Shown: positions 50,581-60,395 of the stretch, one piece after another
Position numbering within the stretch: the stretch's first letter is position 1
Layout of the letters: each line of letters begins with the position of its first letter
Notes under the pieces: generated by a model
Databases searched by the model: none
The model's input: only the letters and a program-made list of their open reading frames with translations
What the model was told of the DNA's origin: nothing
Translations under genes and position numbers: made by a program
Source: Rhodopseudomonas palustris HaA2
GTDB taxonomy: Bacteria > Pseudomonadota > Alphaproteobacteria > Rhizobiales > Xanthobacteraceae
Assembly: GCF_000013365.1 (NCBI RefSeq)
Contig: NC_007778.1
Location: forward strand, 4,588,001-4,652,000
Length of the DNA stretch: 64,000 bases
Reading direction: 5' to 3'

Positions 50581-52440
50581 CTACTTTCCTTTGCCGAGCC
50601 TGCGGTTGACGTCGCGCACCGCGCCGTTCGCAGCGCTGGTGGTCAGCATGGCATAGGCCTGCAGCGCGGCCGAGACCTTGCGCTTGCGGTCTTTCGGCTG
50701 CCAGGCCTTGTCGCCCTTCGCCTCTTCCTCCTCGGCGCGCCGCGACAGCTCGTCAGCGGCGACGTCAAGGGTGATGCCGCGATTGGGAATGTCGATCGAA
50801 ATCCGGTCGCCGTTCCGCACCAGTCCGATCAGGCCGCCTTCCGCAGCCTCGGGCGAGACGTGACCGATCGACAGGCCCGAGGTGCCGCCGGAGAAGCGGC
50901 CGTCGGTGATCAGCGCGCAGGCTTTGCCGAGGCCCTTCGACTTCAGATAGCTGGTCGGATACAGCATCTCCTGCATGCCCGGCCCGCCACGTGGCCCTTC
51001 GTAGCGGATCACGATGACGTCGCCAGCGACGATCTTGTTGCCGAGGATCGCCGACACCGCGTCGTCCTGGCTCTCGAACACTTTCGCCGGGCCGGAGAAG
51101 GTCAGGATCGAGGCGTCGACGCCGGCGGTCTTCACGATGCAGCCGTCGAGCGCAATATTGCCGTACAGCACCGCGAGGCCGCCGTCCTTGCTGAAGGCGT
51201 GCTCGGCGTCGCGGATCACGCCCTTCTGCCGGTCGAGGTCGAGCTCGTCGTAGCGGCGGTCCTGGCTGAACGCAACCTGGGTCGGCACGCCGCCCGGCGC
51301 GGCGCGGTAGAAGGTGCGGACCGCTTCGCTGTTGCTCTGGCGGATGTCCCAGCGCGCCAGCGCGGCACCGAGCGTCTCCGAATGCACAGTCGGGCATGAG
51401 TTGTGGATCAGTCCGGCGCGATCGAGCTCGCCGAGGATCGCCATGATGCCGCCGGCGCGATGCACGTCCTCCATGTGGACGTCGGACACCGACGGGGCGA
51501 TCTTGCTCAGGCACGGCACCTTGCGCGACAGCCGGTCGATGTCCTTCATCGAGAAGTCGAGTTCGGCCTCGCGCGCCGCGGCGAGCAGATGCAGCACCGT
51601 GTTGGTCGAGCCGCCCATCGCGATGTCGAGCGTCATCGCGTTCTCGAACGCCTCGAAGCTCGCGACCTTGCGCGGCAGCACGGATTCGTCGTCGCCTTCG
51701 TAGTAGCGCCGCGCCAGATCGACGATGGTGTGACCGGCCTCGACGAACAGCCGCTTGCGATCGGCATGGGTGGCGAGCACCGAGCCGTTGCCGGGCAGCG
51801 CCAGACCCAGCGCCTCGGCGAGACAGTTCATCGAATTGGCGGTGAACATGCCGGAGCAGGAGCCGCAGGTCGGGCACGCCGAGCGCTCCATCGTCTGCAC
51901 GTCTTCGTCGCTCATGCTGCTGTCGGCGGCCGCGACCATCGCGTCGATCAGGTCGACGGCGTGGGTCTTGCCCTTCAACACCACTTTGCCCGCTTCCATC
52001 GGCCCGCCGGAGACGAACACCGCTGGGATGTTGAGCCGCATCGCGGCCATCAGCATGCCGGGGGTGATCTTGTCGCAGTTCGAGATGCAGACCATCGCGT
52101 CGGCGCAGTGCGCGTTGACCATGTATTCGACGCTGTCGGCGATCAGTTCGCGCGACGGCAGGCTGTACAGCATGCCGTCATGGCCCATCGCGATGCCGTC
52201 GTCGACCGCGATGGTGTTGAATTCCTTGGCGACGCCGCCGGCGGCCTCGATCTCCCGGGCGACGAGCTGGCCGAGATCCTTCAGATGCACGTGCCCCGGC
52301 ACGAACTGCGTGAAGGAGTTGACGACGGCGATGATCGGCTTGCCGAAGTCGGAATCCTTCATCCCGGTGGCGCGCCAGAGGCCGCGCGCGCCGGCCATGT
52401 TGCGGCCGTGAGTGGTCGTTCGGGATCGATATGCAGGCAT
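50581..52440 (-). CDS. ilvD: Dihydroxy-acid dehydratase
   Basis: The protein has 619 residues from the ATG at 52440. It catalyses the dehydration of 2,3-dihydroxy acids in valine, leucine and isoleucine synthesis. Iron-sulfur ligands are Cys122 in SNCDKITPG and Cys195 in [11 protein letters not shown]; Asp80-Asp81 and the carbamylated-Lys region are also present. The text [20 protein letters not shown] and [20 protein letters not shown] is standard for IlvD, and full length agrees. A longer frame to 52539 has no start support. It is a single gene, divergent from the zinc-regulated GTPase. Confidence 0.97.
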   Translation of the reverse strand: MPAYRSRTTTHGRNMAGARGLWRATGMKDSDFGKPIIAVVNSFTQFVPGHVHLKDLGQLVAREIEAAGGVAKEFNTIAVDDGIAMGHDGMLYSLPSRELIADSVEYMVNAHCADAMVCISNCDKITPGMLMAAMRLNIPAVFVSGGPMEAGKVVLKGKTHAVDLIDAMVAAADSSMSDEDVQTMERSACPTCGSCSGMFTANSMNCLAEALGLALPGNGSVLATHADRKRLFVEAGHTIVDLARRYYEGDDESVLPRKVASFEAFENAMTLDIAMGGSTNTVLHLLAAAREAELDFSMKDIDRLSRKVPCLSKIAPSVSDVHMEDVHRAGGIMAILGELDRAGLIHNSCPTVHSETLGAALARWDIRQSNSEAVRTFYRAAPGGVPTQVAFSQDRRYDELDLDRQKGVIRDAEHAFSKDGGLAVLYGNIALDGCIVKTAGVDASILTFSGPAKVFESQDDAVSAILGNKIVAGDVIVIRYEGPRGGPGMQEMLYPTSYLKSKGLGKACALITDGRFSGGTSGLSIGHVSPEAAEGGLIGLVRNGDRISIDIPNRGITLDVAADELSRRAEEEEAKGDKAWQPKDRKRKVSAALQAYAMLTTSAANGAVRDVNRRLGKGK

Positions 52441-52747
52441 GACTGTGTCCGTGAGAATTGTCCGTTGCGTGGGCGGGCGCGCAGCCAGAACCGCATTCAA
52501 CGCCCGACGCGACGAACCGTTACATCGTCGTCTGGCCACAAGCCTTACTTGAGAACGCCCGGCCCCTCAATGGATGGTGACGCCTTGCCGCATGCAGGTT
52601 GCGCGTGTTTACGTTGCAGCGCGTGAGCTGGACGGCGCGCCCGCTGGGTATTCGCCCCACCCTCTTCGCTCCGCTCGGGGTCACCTTGAATCCCTGTTTG
52701 TAATGTTATAACATTACAAACATGTCCCCTTTCAGCGGATCCACGAC
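52441..52747. other. Divergent intergenic region with Zur-type palindrome
   Basis: These 307 bases separate ilvD from the COG0523 GTPase. Apart from the palindrome at 52695-52722 I see no gene or RNA element. The region is GC-rich except at the palindrome. Confidence 0.5.
52695..52722. promoter_or_regulatory. Zur box (28-bp perfect palindrome)
   Basis: The core GTAATGTTATAACATTAC is flanked by TGTTT and AAACA to make a perfect 28-bp inverted repeat, ending 25 bases before the GTPase start. The core matches alphaproteobacterial Zur boxes built around ATGTTATAACAT. A COG0523 protein downstream agrees with zinc control. Confidence 0.88.
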
Positions 52748-53959
52748 ATGCTTGAATCCCGACTTCCGGTCACGGTGCTGTCCGGCTTTCTCGGCGCCGG
52801 AAAGACCACCTTGCTCAACCGCATGCTGACCAATCGCGAGGGCCGGCGTATCGCGGTGATCGTCAATGACATGAGCGAGGTGAACATCGACGCCGAACTG
52901 GTGCGACAGGACGGCGGGCTGACGCGATCGGAAGAATCGCTGGTGGAAATGACCAATGGCTGCATCTGCTGCACGTTGCGCGAAGATCTCCTGATCGAGG
53001 TCCGCAAGCTCGCCGAAAGCGGCCGGTTCGACGCCCTGGTGATCGAATCGACGGGCATCGCCGAGCCGCTGCCGATCGCCACCACCTTCGAGTTCCGTGA
53101 CGAAGAAGGCGCCAGCCTGTCCGACATCGCCCGGCTCGACACCATGGTGACCGTCGTTGACGCCGCGAGCCTGCTCTCCAACTATTCGAGCCAGGAGTTC
53201 CTGCGCGACCGTGGCGAGGTTGCCGGCGAGCAGGACGATCGCACTTTGGTCGACCTGCTGGTCGAACAGATCGAGTTCGCCGACGTCATCGTGCTCAACA
53301 AGGTCTCGGCCACCTCGCCGGCCCGACTCGAAGCGGCGCGGGCGATCGTCCGCTCGCTGAATTCGGACGCCCGGATCATCGAGACGGATTTCGGCGACGT
53401 TCCGCTGCAGTCGGTGCTGCACACCGGGCTGTTCGATTTCGAGCGGGCGCATCAGCACCCGCTGTGGTTCAAAGAGTTGAACGGCTTCAAGGATCACGTA
53501 CCCGAAACCGACGAATACGGCATCAGCTCGTTCGTGTATCGCGCCCGGAGACCATTTCATCCGGCACGGTTTCAGGGGTTCTGCAACTGCAGCTGGCCGG
53601 GCGTGATCCGCGCCAAGGGGTTCTTCTGGCTCGCAACCCGGCCGCATTACGTGGGCGAATTGGCCCAGGCCGGCGCCGTGGTGCGCACCTCGAAGCGTGG
53701 CCTGTGGTGGTCGGCGGTGCCCAAGGCGCGATGGCCCGATCAGGAGTCCTGGCGCGAAGCGATGCAGCCCTATTTCGACCCGGTGTGGGGCGACCGGCGC
53801 CAGGAAATCGTCTTCATCGGCACCGGCGAGATGGACGAGACCGCCTTGCGCCGGCAGCTCGACGCCTGTCTGGTCGGCGACCCTGCACAGTTCACGCCGG
53901 ACGCCTGGCGAGCACTGCCGGATCCGTTCCCGAATTGGGCTCCGGCCGAGGTCTCATAG
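52748..53959 (+). CDS. COG0523 metal-chaperone GTPase (ZigA/YciC-like), zinc-starvation type
   Basis: The protein has 403 residues. The P-loop GFLGAGKT lies at 13-20, the metal-binding motif CICC at 72-75 (NGCICCTLRED), the family ESTG at about 95 and the guanine motif NKVS. The C-terminal CobW domain includes RRPFHPARF and SAVPKARWP. COG0523 GTPases bind and pass metals; those under Zur help target proteins during zinc shortage. The Zur-type palindrome just upstream supports zinc and not cobalamin. The gene is convergent with the Crp/Fnr regulator, stop to stop at 8 bases. Confidence 0.92.
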   Translation: MLESRLPVTVLSGFLGAGKTTLLNRMLTNREGRRIAVIVNDMSEVNIDAELVRQDGGLTRSEESLVEMTNGCICCTLREDLLIEVRKLAESGRFDALVIESTGIAEPLPIATTFEFRDEEGASLSDIARLDTMVTVVDAASLLSNYSSQEFLRDRGEVAGEQDDRTLVDLLVEQIEFADVIVLNKVSATSPARLEAARAIVRSLNSDARIIETDFGDVPLQSVLHTGLFDFERAHQHPLWFKELNGFKDHVPETDEYGISSFVYRARRPFHPARFQGFCNCSWPGVIRAKGFFWLATRPHYVGELAQAGAVVRTSKRGLWWSAVPKARWPDQESWREAMQPYFDPVWGDRRQEIVFIGTGEMDETALRRQLDACLVGDPAQFTPDAWRALPDPFPNWAPAEVS

Positions 53960-53967
53960 CGCACCGC

Positions 53968-54711
53968 CTATTCGTCGGATGCGACGAGGGAGGCCTTTCT
54001 GAGATGCAGATAGCTCGGGTCGAACTGGCCGATCTCGGCCAAGCGCGACCAGTCCAGCATCTCGAGTTCGCCGCCGCGGAATTCGATCGTCTGTGCGGAG
54101 CGCAGCTCGGACAGCGTGCGATTGACGGTCGCGATCGCCATGCCCAGCGTCTCGCCGAGTTGCGCCAGGCCGATCGGCAGCGTCAGGATCCTGCCGCGGG
54201 TCAGCCGCGACGCTTCGGCGCGATAGAACAACTCGCAGAACAGATGCGCCATCCGCGCGGTCATGTCACGTGCGCTGTTGTTGGTGATCGCTTCCCGAAA
54301 AATCGCCGCATCGATCAGCGTTTCGCGCCAGATGGCGAACCCGAGCTGCGGACGCTGCTCGAAGGTGCGCGTCAGTTGCTTGTGCGGGATCGACGCGACC
54401 AGCGCCGTGCCGATCGCGCAGACCGCGTGGTCCATCCGGTCGAGAAACAACGTCTGCGAATCCGGCATGTCGCCCGCCATGTGAAACGACAAATATTGCC
54501 GCCGGCCGTTCGGCAGCAGATGATAGCGTCCGACCATGCCATCGATCACGAGTGCCGAGACCTTCGGGGTGTCGCCCTGGCGGATGAAGTCCTCGTTCCG
54601 CCTGAGTTCGCGCACCGTGAAACTGAGCGCCTTTATGGCGGCCAAATCCTCGTGGCCGATCCGCGAATGCTCCTTGAGCTTGTCGATCAAGATCCGGTGA
54701 ACTCTCTCCAC
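53968..54711 (-). CDS. Crp/Fnr-family transcriptional regulator
   Basis: The protein has 247 residues with GTG start behind GGGAG. A cyclic-nucleotide-like sensor domain (about 30-150; IRQGDTPKVSALVIDGMVGR) is followed by a dimer helix and a Crp-type winged helix (LPIGLAQLGETLGMAIATVNRTLSELRSA). It has no N-terminal cysteine cluster, so it is not an oxygen-sensing FNR; it resembles the rhizobial Crp/Fnr regulators that lack a known ligand. The next upstream gene is divergent, and its targets are unknown. Confidence 0.88.
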   Translation of the reverse strand: MERVHRILIDKLKEHSRIGHEDLAAIKALSFTVRELRRNEDFIRQGDTPKVSALVIDGMVGRYHLLPNGRRQYLSFHMAGDMPDSQTLFLDRMDHAVCAIGTALVASIPHKQLTRTFEQRPQLGFAIWRETLIDAAIFREAITNNSARDMTARMAHLFCELFYRAEASRLTRGRILTLPIGLAQLGETLGMAIATVNRTLSELRSAQTIEFRGGELEMLDWSRLAEIGQFDPSYLHLRKASLVASDE

Positions 54712-54900
54712 AGGGACTCCCTTCGGACGTCTCGTATCAATTGATACGTCGAACCTCTCCTGAGACGATTAACTCCTGGACGGTGAGCGGGTTTCACCGA
54801 GTCGAATGCGGTTCCGACGAAATGCCGGCCGCACGCCTTCTTCCGATTTCGGTCGAGTCCTGCACGGCGGTGCTCGCGAGCACGAACGGGGGACGACTCA

Positions 54901-55134
54901 TTGCCTTATAGGGAATTCCTGGCGCGCATTCGCCGATTCTTCGACGGGCCGAGCGAGCATCTCGATCTGATCGCCGACGCCTTGGCGAAGGGGCAGCTCC
55001 AAAAGCCGGTGAAGCCGATGTCGGACTACGAACTCGCGCAGGCCATCCGCGAATTTCGCAACACACCCGCTTCTCCGACGGCGATCGACAAATTGCGGTC
55101 CAAGCTGACCGACAAGGACCGAGACGGCAGGTGA
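54901..55134 (+). CDS. Small protein, unknown function
   Basis: The protein has 77 residues with TTG start, nine bases behind GGGGG. It is mainly helical and charged: FLARIRRFFDGPSEHLDLIA, ADALAKGQLQKPVKPMSDYE, then AIDKLRSKLTDKDRDGR. I do not recognise a family. There is no signal peptide, metal motif or membrane helix. Codon use looks like that of neighbours. It could be a chance frame, but the bias and start site favour a real gene. Confidence 0.45.
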   Translation: MPYREFLARIRRFFDGPSEHLDLIADALAKGQLQKPVKPMSDYELAQAIREFRNTPASPTAIDKLRSKLTDKDRDGR

Positions 55135-55202
55135 CGCAGCCGGAGCATGTGACATGGCAGGCGCAGGTGACGCAGCCGGCCCGCGTGTATCGCGCTGTCG
55201 GC

Positions 55203-55667
55203 TCAGGGCCGTGACACGGCACCCTTGACGGCGATATTCCCGGACGACATCCGATCGTCGTGGGACCGCGTCCTTCCCCCATGGATCAGCGTCAATTGCG
55301 GCTTCGGCTGCGAAATCGCGTCGGGAATCGGGGCGGGCTGGTTCGCGTCATGTCCGGCCTGATCCGGCTCAGCCGGTGCGGCGGCAGCGATATCGCAACG
55401 ATCAACGTCGCGGCGCCCCTCCAGCAGGTCGAGGACAGCTCGACCGGCGGCGGTGAGCTGCCAGCCCCGCGAATCGCGCAAGACGAGTTTCTGACTGAAG
55501 ATATCGATATGCGGAAGCCGCGCTGCGAGCTTCCGCATGCGCAGCGTCCAATCCTGACTGCCGGACAGAATCGCCAAATCGGCATTCAAGGCGGCAGGTC
55601 CGGCGACGCCGTCGGGATAACTCGACAACACCTTCAGGATCGCCACATGCACCGACACAACCAACAC
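55203..55667 (-). CDS. Hypothetical protein with winged-helix-like N terminus
   Basis: The protein has 154 residues. Residues 1-70 look like a winged helix (VAILKVLSSYPDGVAGPAAL, RMRKLAARLPHIDIFSQKLV, GWQLTAAGRAVLDLLEG), as in PadR- or Mrr-N-like domains; the rest is proline-rich and likely unstructured, ending VKGAVSRP. The exact start is uncertain because several GTG codons lie together (55667, 55658). I cannot assign a function. It may bind DNA. Confidence 0.5.
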   Translation of the reverse strand: MLVVSVHVAILKVLSSYPDGVAGPAALNADLAILSGSQDWTLRMRKLAARLPHIDIFSQKLVLRDSRGWQLTAAGRAVLDLLEGRRDVDRCDIAAAAPAEPDQAGHDANQPAPIPDAISQPKPQLTLIHGGRTRSHDDRMSSGNIAVKGAVSRP

Positions 55668-56033
55668 TCCGACTCAGGACTCGAATCTATCTGCCTCTCC
55701 AATACAAATGCCAGCGACTACGTACTTATCCACAATACGATGTTTAGTCTGCCGGCTGCGCGCGTACGTCGTTACCCGCAGACGATACCGAACGGATGAT
55801 CCGACGCCGAATAGAACTTGCCTTCCTTCGGCATCGCTCGCCGTCACCGACGGTTCGATCGCCCGCGGCTTGCGCGGAGCCGCTGCGATGAGGTTTGCGC
55901 CGCCGTGCAGCGCACACCATCGACGCTGCACCGCACAAGTCGGCGTGATTGACTTATCGCCCTGCGCCGATTTCACTCGAACAACGCCCAGCCGGCCAGA
56001 AGAGCCGGCGGATATCGCGGGGAGGACACAAAA
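55668..56033. other. Intergenic region ahead of the fatty-acid gene set
   Basis: In these 366 bases I see no convincing gene, repeat or RNA. It is locally AT-richer around 55680-55745 (ACTTATCCACAATACG), which may hold promoters for both flanking genes. Confidence 0.4.
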
Positions 56034-57560
56034 ATGAGCTTCGCCTATTTCGACTGGATCACCCATCACGCCGAAGTTCGTCCCGACCGGATCGCGTTGA
56101 TCGATCTCGCCACGCAACGCCGGCTGACCTATCGCGCGCTCGATGATCGGATCGATCGCCTGGCGTCGCACCTCGCGTCGCTCGGCGTCGGCCGTGGCGA
56201 TCGCGTCGCGGTGCTGGCCGCCAACACCACCGACACGCTGGAGGTGCAATTCGCCTGCTTCCGGCTCGGCGCGATCTTCGTGCCGCTGAATGTGCGGCTG
56301 ACCGTGCACGAATTGTCGTTCATCGTCGGCGACGCCGCACCGCTTGTGCTGGCGCATGATTCCGATTTCGCCGCGATGGCCGGCGATCTTCAGAGCAAAT
56401 GCGGCATCGCGCATCTCCTGCAGTTCGGCGCGCCCTACGAGGCCGCGCTGTCGGCTGCGCCGCGGCTCGCCCGCGCCGAGGCGGTGACGCTCGATGACGT
56501 CTCGACCATCATGTACACCTCGGGGACGACGGGAAAACCGAAGGGCGCGATGATCACGCACCTGATGACCTTCATCAACGCGGTCAATCTCGGCATCCCG
56601 GCCTTCATCACCCAGCGCACCGTGTTTCTCTGCGTGATGCCGCTGTTCCACACCGGCGGGCTGAATTGCTACACCAACCCGGTGCTGCACGCCGGCGGCA
56701 CGGTGATCCTGATGCGCGCCTTCGATCCCGGCGAAACGCTGCGGCTGATCGGCGACGCTGGCATCGGCCTGACGCATTTCTTCGGCGTGCCGTCGATCTA
56801 TCAGTTCATGTGCCAGCATCCCGCCTTCGCAGACACCGATCTGTCGCGGCTGCAGATGGCGGGCGTCGGCGGGGCGCCGATGCCGGTGCCGCTGCTCAGG
56901 ATCTGGCAGGAGCGCGGCTGCACCCTGGTGCAAGGCTACGGCATGACGGAAACCAGCCCCGCGGTGATGATGCTGGATTCCGACGACGCCGCGCGCAAGG
57001 CGGGCTCGGCCGGCAAGCCGGTGCTGCACGCCGATCTGAAGATCGTCGGCCCCGATGGCGAGCCGGTCGCGCCCGGCGAGATGGGCGAGCTCTGGGTGAA
57101 AGGCCCCAACATCACCCCCGGCTACTGGAACCGGCCGGAGGCCAACCGCACCTCGTTCACCGACGGCTGGCTGCACACCGGCGATGCCGCACGCGTCGAC
57201 GGCGAAGGCTTCTACTACATCGTCGACCGCACCAAGGACATGTACATCTCCGGCGGCGAGAACGTCTATCCGGCCGAAGTCGAGGACGTGCTGTATCAGC
57301 TGCCGGAGATCGCCGAGGCCGCCGTGATCGGCGCACCCGATCCGCAATGGGGCGAGACCGGCGTGGCGATCATCGCGGTCAAGACCGGCCACGACCTTCC
57401 GGAAGCGAAGCTGCACACCCATTGCCGCGAGCGACTGGCCCGGTTCAAATGCCCGCAGCGGGTGGTCTTCGTCGAGGCGCTGCCACGCAACGCCACCGGC
57501 AAGGTGCACAAGCCGACCCTGCGCGAGCGCTTCCTGGTGCGGGAGACGATGGACGCGTAA
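56034..57560 (+). CDS. Acyl-CoA synthetase (AMP-forming, FadD-like)
   Basis: The protein has 508 residues with a GGGGAGG site. The AMP-binding P-loop is TIMYTSGTTGKPKG, followed by YGMTETSP, the GWLHTGDAARVD motif, the hinge DRTKDMYISGGENVYPAEVE and the catalytic Lys in RNATGKVHKP near the C terminus. It activates a carboxylic acid to its CoA thioester at the expense of ATP. It is convergent with the minus-strand crotonase gene 6 bases away and is one of two such ligases in this gene set; the substrate is not known. Confidence 0.92.
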   Translation: MSFAYFDWITHHAEVRPDRIALIDLATQRRLTYRALDDRIDRLASHLASLGVGRGDRVAVLAANTTDTLEVQFACFRLGAIFVPLNVRLTVHELSFIVGDAAPLVLAHDSDFAAMAGDLQSKCGIAHLLQFGAPYEAALSAAPRLARAEAVTLDDVSTIMYTSGTTGKPKGAMITHLMTFINAVNLGIPAFITQRTVFLCVMPLFHTGGLNCYTNPVLHAGGTVILMRAFDPGETLRLIGDAGIGLTHFFGVPSIYQFMCQHPAFADTDLSRLQMAGVGGAPMPVPLLRIWQERGCTLVQGYGMTETSPAVMMLDSDDAARKAGSAGKPVLHADLKIVGPDGEPVAPGEMGELWVKGPNITPGYWNRPEANRTSFTDGWLHTGDAARVDGEGFYYIVDRTKDMYISGGENVYPAEVEDVLYQLPEIAEAAVIGAPDPQWGETGVAIIAVKTGHDLPEAKLHTHCRERLARFKCPQRVVFVEALPRNATGKVHKPTLRERFLVRETMDA

Positions 57561-57566
57561 GCGCGT

Positions 57567-58343
57567 CTATCGTCCGGTGAACCGCGCCGGGCGCTTTTCG
57601 ACGAAGGCGGCGGCGCCTTCGCGCAGATCGGCGGTGACGAACGCCTGGCCCTGACGTTCGGCTTCGTCGTCGAGCGTCGCGGCAAGCGGTGCGCTCCAGG
57701 CGGCCTCGATCTGGCGCTTGATAAGCCCGATGCTGACCGGCGGTCCGTTCGCGAGTTGCTCGGCGATCACCATCGCCTCGGTCATGAGTTGGGCATCATC
57801 GACGACCTGATAGATCAGGCCCCATTGCGCCGCGTGTTCGGCGCCGAGCGGCCGGCCGAGCAGCGCGAGCGCCCGCGCCCGCGCCACCCCGATCGAGCGC
57901 TGCAGGAACAGCGAGGTGCCGGCATCGAGCGCGGCGCCGAGCTTGACGAAGCTCAGCACGAACTTCGCCGAGCGAGCCGCCAGCACGATATCGCCGGCGA
58001 GCGCAAGACCGACACCGGCGCCTGCCGCCGGGCCGTTCACCGCCACCACGATCGGCTTCTCCGCGTCACGCATCATTTCGAGCAACGGACTGAGTTCGGC
58101 GCGCATCCACGGCGCGACATTCGCGCCGGCGTCGAACGTGGCGCCGCCCAGTTCGGCGCCGGCGCAGAATCCCTTGCCGGCGCCGGTGAGCAGGATCGCG
58201 CGCACCGAACGATCGGCGAGGGCCGCGCTCAGTGCGGCGTGCAGGTCGCCGAGCAGACCGCGGCGCATCGCGTTGTACTGCTCGGGATTGTTCAGCGTCA
58301 GCACGGTGACCGCACCGCGCTGCTCCGACATCACCCACGTCAT
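57567..58343 (-). CDS. Enoyl-CoA hydratase/isomerase, PaaG-like
   Basis: The protein has 258 residues from the ATG at 58343, behind GGGAG; a longer frame is not supported. Crotonase-fold features are AILLTGAGKGFCAGAELGG (oxyanion loop) and NGPAAGAGVGLALAGDIVLA. In place of the two hydratase glutamates it has FVKLGAALDAGTSLFLQR, the PaaG-type pattern with a single Asp in the active site. So it is more likely a double-bond or ring isomerase than a hydratase. It is the last gene of the minus-strand set that begins at 62456. Confidence 0.85.
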   Translation of the reverse strand: MTWVMSEQRGAVTVLTLNNPEQYNAMRRGLLGDLHAALSAALADRSVRAILLTGAGKGFCAGAELGGATFDAGANVAPWMRAELSPLLEMMRDAEKPIVVAVNGPAAGAGVGLALAGDIVLAARSAKFVLSFVKLGAALDAGTSLFLQRSIGVARARALALLGRPLGAEHAAQWGLIYQVVDDAQLMTEAMVIAEQLANGPPVSIGLIKRQIEAAWSAPLAATLDDEAERQGQAFVTADLREGAAAFVEKRPARFTGR

Positions 58344-58390
58344 GCCACGCTCCCTTGCCCGTTGCAGGGCTGCTTCGCCAGTCGCGGTCG

Positions 58391-59536
58391 CTACAGCGAG
58401 CGCGCGATCAGCAGCTTCATCACCTCGTTGGTGCCGCCGTAGATCTTCTGGATCCGCGCATCGACGAACATCCGGCCGATCGGATATTCCTGCATGTAAC
58501 CGTAGCCACCGTGCAGTTGCAGGCACTCGTCGACGGTCTCGACCTGCTTCTGCGTGGTCCACCATTTCGCCATCGACGCCGTGACGGCGTCGAGATCGCC
58601 GGCGATCAGCCGCTCGATGCAGAAATCGACGAACACGCGGGCGATGAACGCCTCGGTCTTGCGCTCGGCGAGCGTGAAGGCGGTGTTCTGGAAGTCGAGG
58701 ATCGGCTGGCCGAACGCCTTGCGCTCGCGGGTATAGTCGGTGGTCAACTTGACGGCGCGCTCCATCGCCGCCACCGCGCCGACCGCGATGATCAGCCGCT
58801 CCTGCGGCAATTGCTGCATCAGCTGGGCGAAACCCTTGCCCTCTTCGCCGCCCAGCACATTCTCTTTCGGCGCCGTCGCGTTGTCGAAGAACAATTCGGA
58901 GGTGTCGGAGGCGTGCAGGCCGATCTTGTCGAGGTTGCGGCCGCGCTTGAAGCCGGGATTGTCTTTGGTCTCCATCGCGATCAGCGACAGCCCCTTGGCG
59001 CCCGGCCCGCCGGTGCGCGCCACCACGATGATCAGATCGGCGTTCTGGCCATTGGTGATGAAGGTCTTCTGGCCGTTGATGACGTAGGTGTCGCCCTCGA
59101 GCTTGGCCGTGGTGCGCACGCTCTGCAGATCAGAGCCGGTGCCAGGCTCGGTCATCGCGATGCCGCCGATCAGCTCACCGCGCGCCATCGCCGGCAGCCA
59201 GCGCTGCTTCTGCTCTTCCGAGCCGTAGTTCAGGATGTAGTGCGCGACGATGCCGCTCGACACGGTGACGCCGGACAATGCGTCCGGCACGATCGACTCC
59301 ATGTCCTCGTAGATCGCGGCATCATAGGCGAAGCTGGCGCCGAGGCCGCCATAGGCCTCCGGCACGCTCGGCACCAGCGCGCCCATCTCGCCGAGCTTGA
59401 GCCAGGCGGAGCGATCGACCATCTTCTGCTTGCGCCATTTTTCGGCGTGCGGCGCAAGGTCCTTCTCCAAGAACTTGCGAAACTGGTCACGGAACGTGTC
59501 CAGTTCCTCGGTCATCCAGGGCGATCGATACTGCAT
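58391..59536 (-). CDS. Acyl-CoA dehydrogenase (LCAD/IVD type)
   Basis: The protein has 381 residues behind GAGG. Flavin and substrate motifs are IAMTEPGTGSDLQ, NGQKTFITNGQNADL and YTRERKAFGQPILDFQN. The C-terminal IYGGTNEVMKLLIAR has Gly where medium-chain enzymes carry the base, and Glu259 (AVAAMERAV) lies where long-chain and isovaleryl dehydrogenases have theirs. It oxidises an acyl-CoA to its enoyl form with electrons passed to ETF. Within this operon it provides the first beta-oxidation step. Confidence 0.93.
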   Translation of the reverse strand: MQYRSPWMTEELDTFRDQFRKFLEKDLAPHAEKWRKQKMVDRSAWLKLGEMGALVPSVPEAYGGLGASFAYDAAIYEDMESIVPDALSGVTVSSGIVAHYILNYGSEEQKQRWLPAMARGELIGGIAMTEPGTGSDLQSVRTTAKLEGDTYVINGQKTFITNGQNADLIIVVARTGGPGAKGLSLIAMETKDNPGFKRGRNLDKIGLHASDTSELFFDNATAPKENVLGGEEGKGFAQLMQQLPQERLIIAVGAVAAMERAVKLTTDYTRERKAFGQPILDFQNTAFTLAERKTEAFIARVFVDFCIERLIAGDLDAVTASMAKWWTTQKQVETVDECLQLHGGYGYMQEYPIGRMFVDARIQKIYGGTNEVMKLLIARSL

Positions 59537-59545
59537 TTTTCCTCG

Positions 59546-60373
59546 CTACAGAATAAGTCCGCCGCCGCAGACGACGACCTGACCACTGATGTAGTTCGAT
59601 TCCGGGCTGCAGAACAGATACACCGCGTCGGCCGCCTCCTCCGGCGTGCCGCCACGCCCGAGCGGGATCATCCGCGCCATGGCGTCGAGCATCTGCGGCT
59701 GGACGCCGACCTTGATGTCGCGGCCGGCGACGTCGATGGTGGTCTGCTGCGCCTCGATCGGTTGCGTCAGACGCGTGTTGATCAGGCCGAAGGCGACGCA
59801 ATTGACGTTGACCTTGTAGCGCCCCCATTCCTTGCACAGCGTCCGCGTCAATCCGACCAGCGATGCCTTGGCGGAGGAATAACTCGCCTGGCCGGCATTG
59901 CCGTAGAGCCCCGCGATCGACGAGATGTTGACCACCTTGCGGAACACCTCGCGCCCGGCTTCGGCCTCCTTCTTGGCGAAGATGCGGATCGGCTCGGCGG
60001 CCGCGCGCAGGATGCGGAACGGCGCCACCAGATGCACGTCGAGCATCGCCTGGAACTGCTCGTCGGTCATCTTCTGGATCGTCGAATCCCAAGTGTAGCC
60101 GGCGTTGTTGACGATGATGTCGAGGCCGCCGAATTTGTCGACCGCGGCGCCGACGAAGCGATCGGCGAAGCCCGGTTCGGACACACTGCCGTTGATCGCG
60201 ATCGCCTCGCCGCCGGCCGCGATGATCTCGGCCGCGACCGCGTCGCCCGGCGCGTCGTCGAGGTCGTTGACCACGACCCGCGCCCCTTCGGAGGCGAGCT
60301 TCAACGCAATGGCGCGGCCGATGCCGCGTCCCGATCCGGTGACGAGCGCCACCTTGCCTTGCAGTTTGGCCAT
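59546..60373 (-). CDS. Short-chain dehydrogenase/reductase (FabG-like)
   Basis: The protein has 275 residues. The NAD(P) motif is VTGSGRGIGRAIA, then NNAG, and the catalytic Ser-Tyr-Lys lies in NISSIAGLYG and ASYSSAKASLVG. An insertion after the active site (TRLTQPIEAQQTTIDVAGRD) is longer than in FabG itself and resembles hydroxyacyl-CoA dehydrogenases of the HSD17B type. It probably oxidises the 3-hydroxyacyl-CoA made by the MaoC proteins. It is 22 bases downstream of the MaoC gene. Confidence 0.9.
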   Translation of the reverse strand: MAKLQGKVALVTGSGRGIGRAIALKLASEGARVVVNDLDDAPGDAVAAEIIAAGGEAIAINGSVSEPGFADRFVGAAVDKFGGLDIIVNNAGYTWDSTIQKMTDEQFQAMLDVHLVAPFRILRAAAEPIRIFAKKEAEAGREVFRKVVNISSIAGLYGNAGQASYSSAKASLVGLTRTLCKEWGRYKVNVNCVAFGLINTRLTQPIEAQQTTIDVAGRDIKVGVQPQMLDAMARMIPLGRGGTPEEAADAVYLFCSPESNYISGQVVVCGGGLIL

Positions 60374-60395
60374 GAGATGTCCTTGAACGGAGTTG

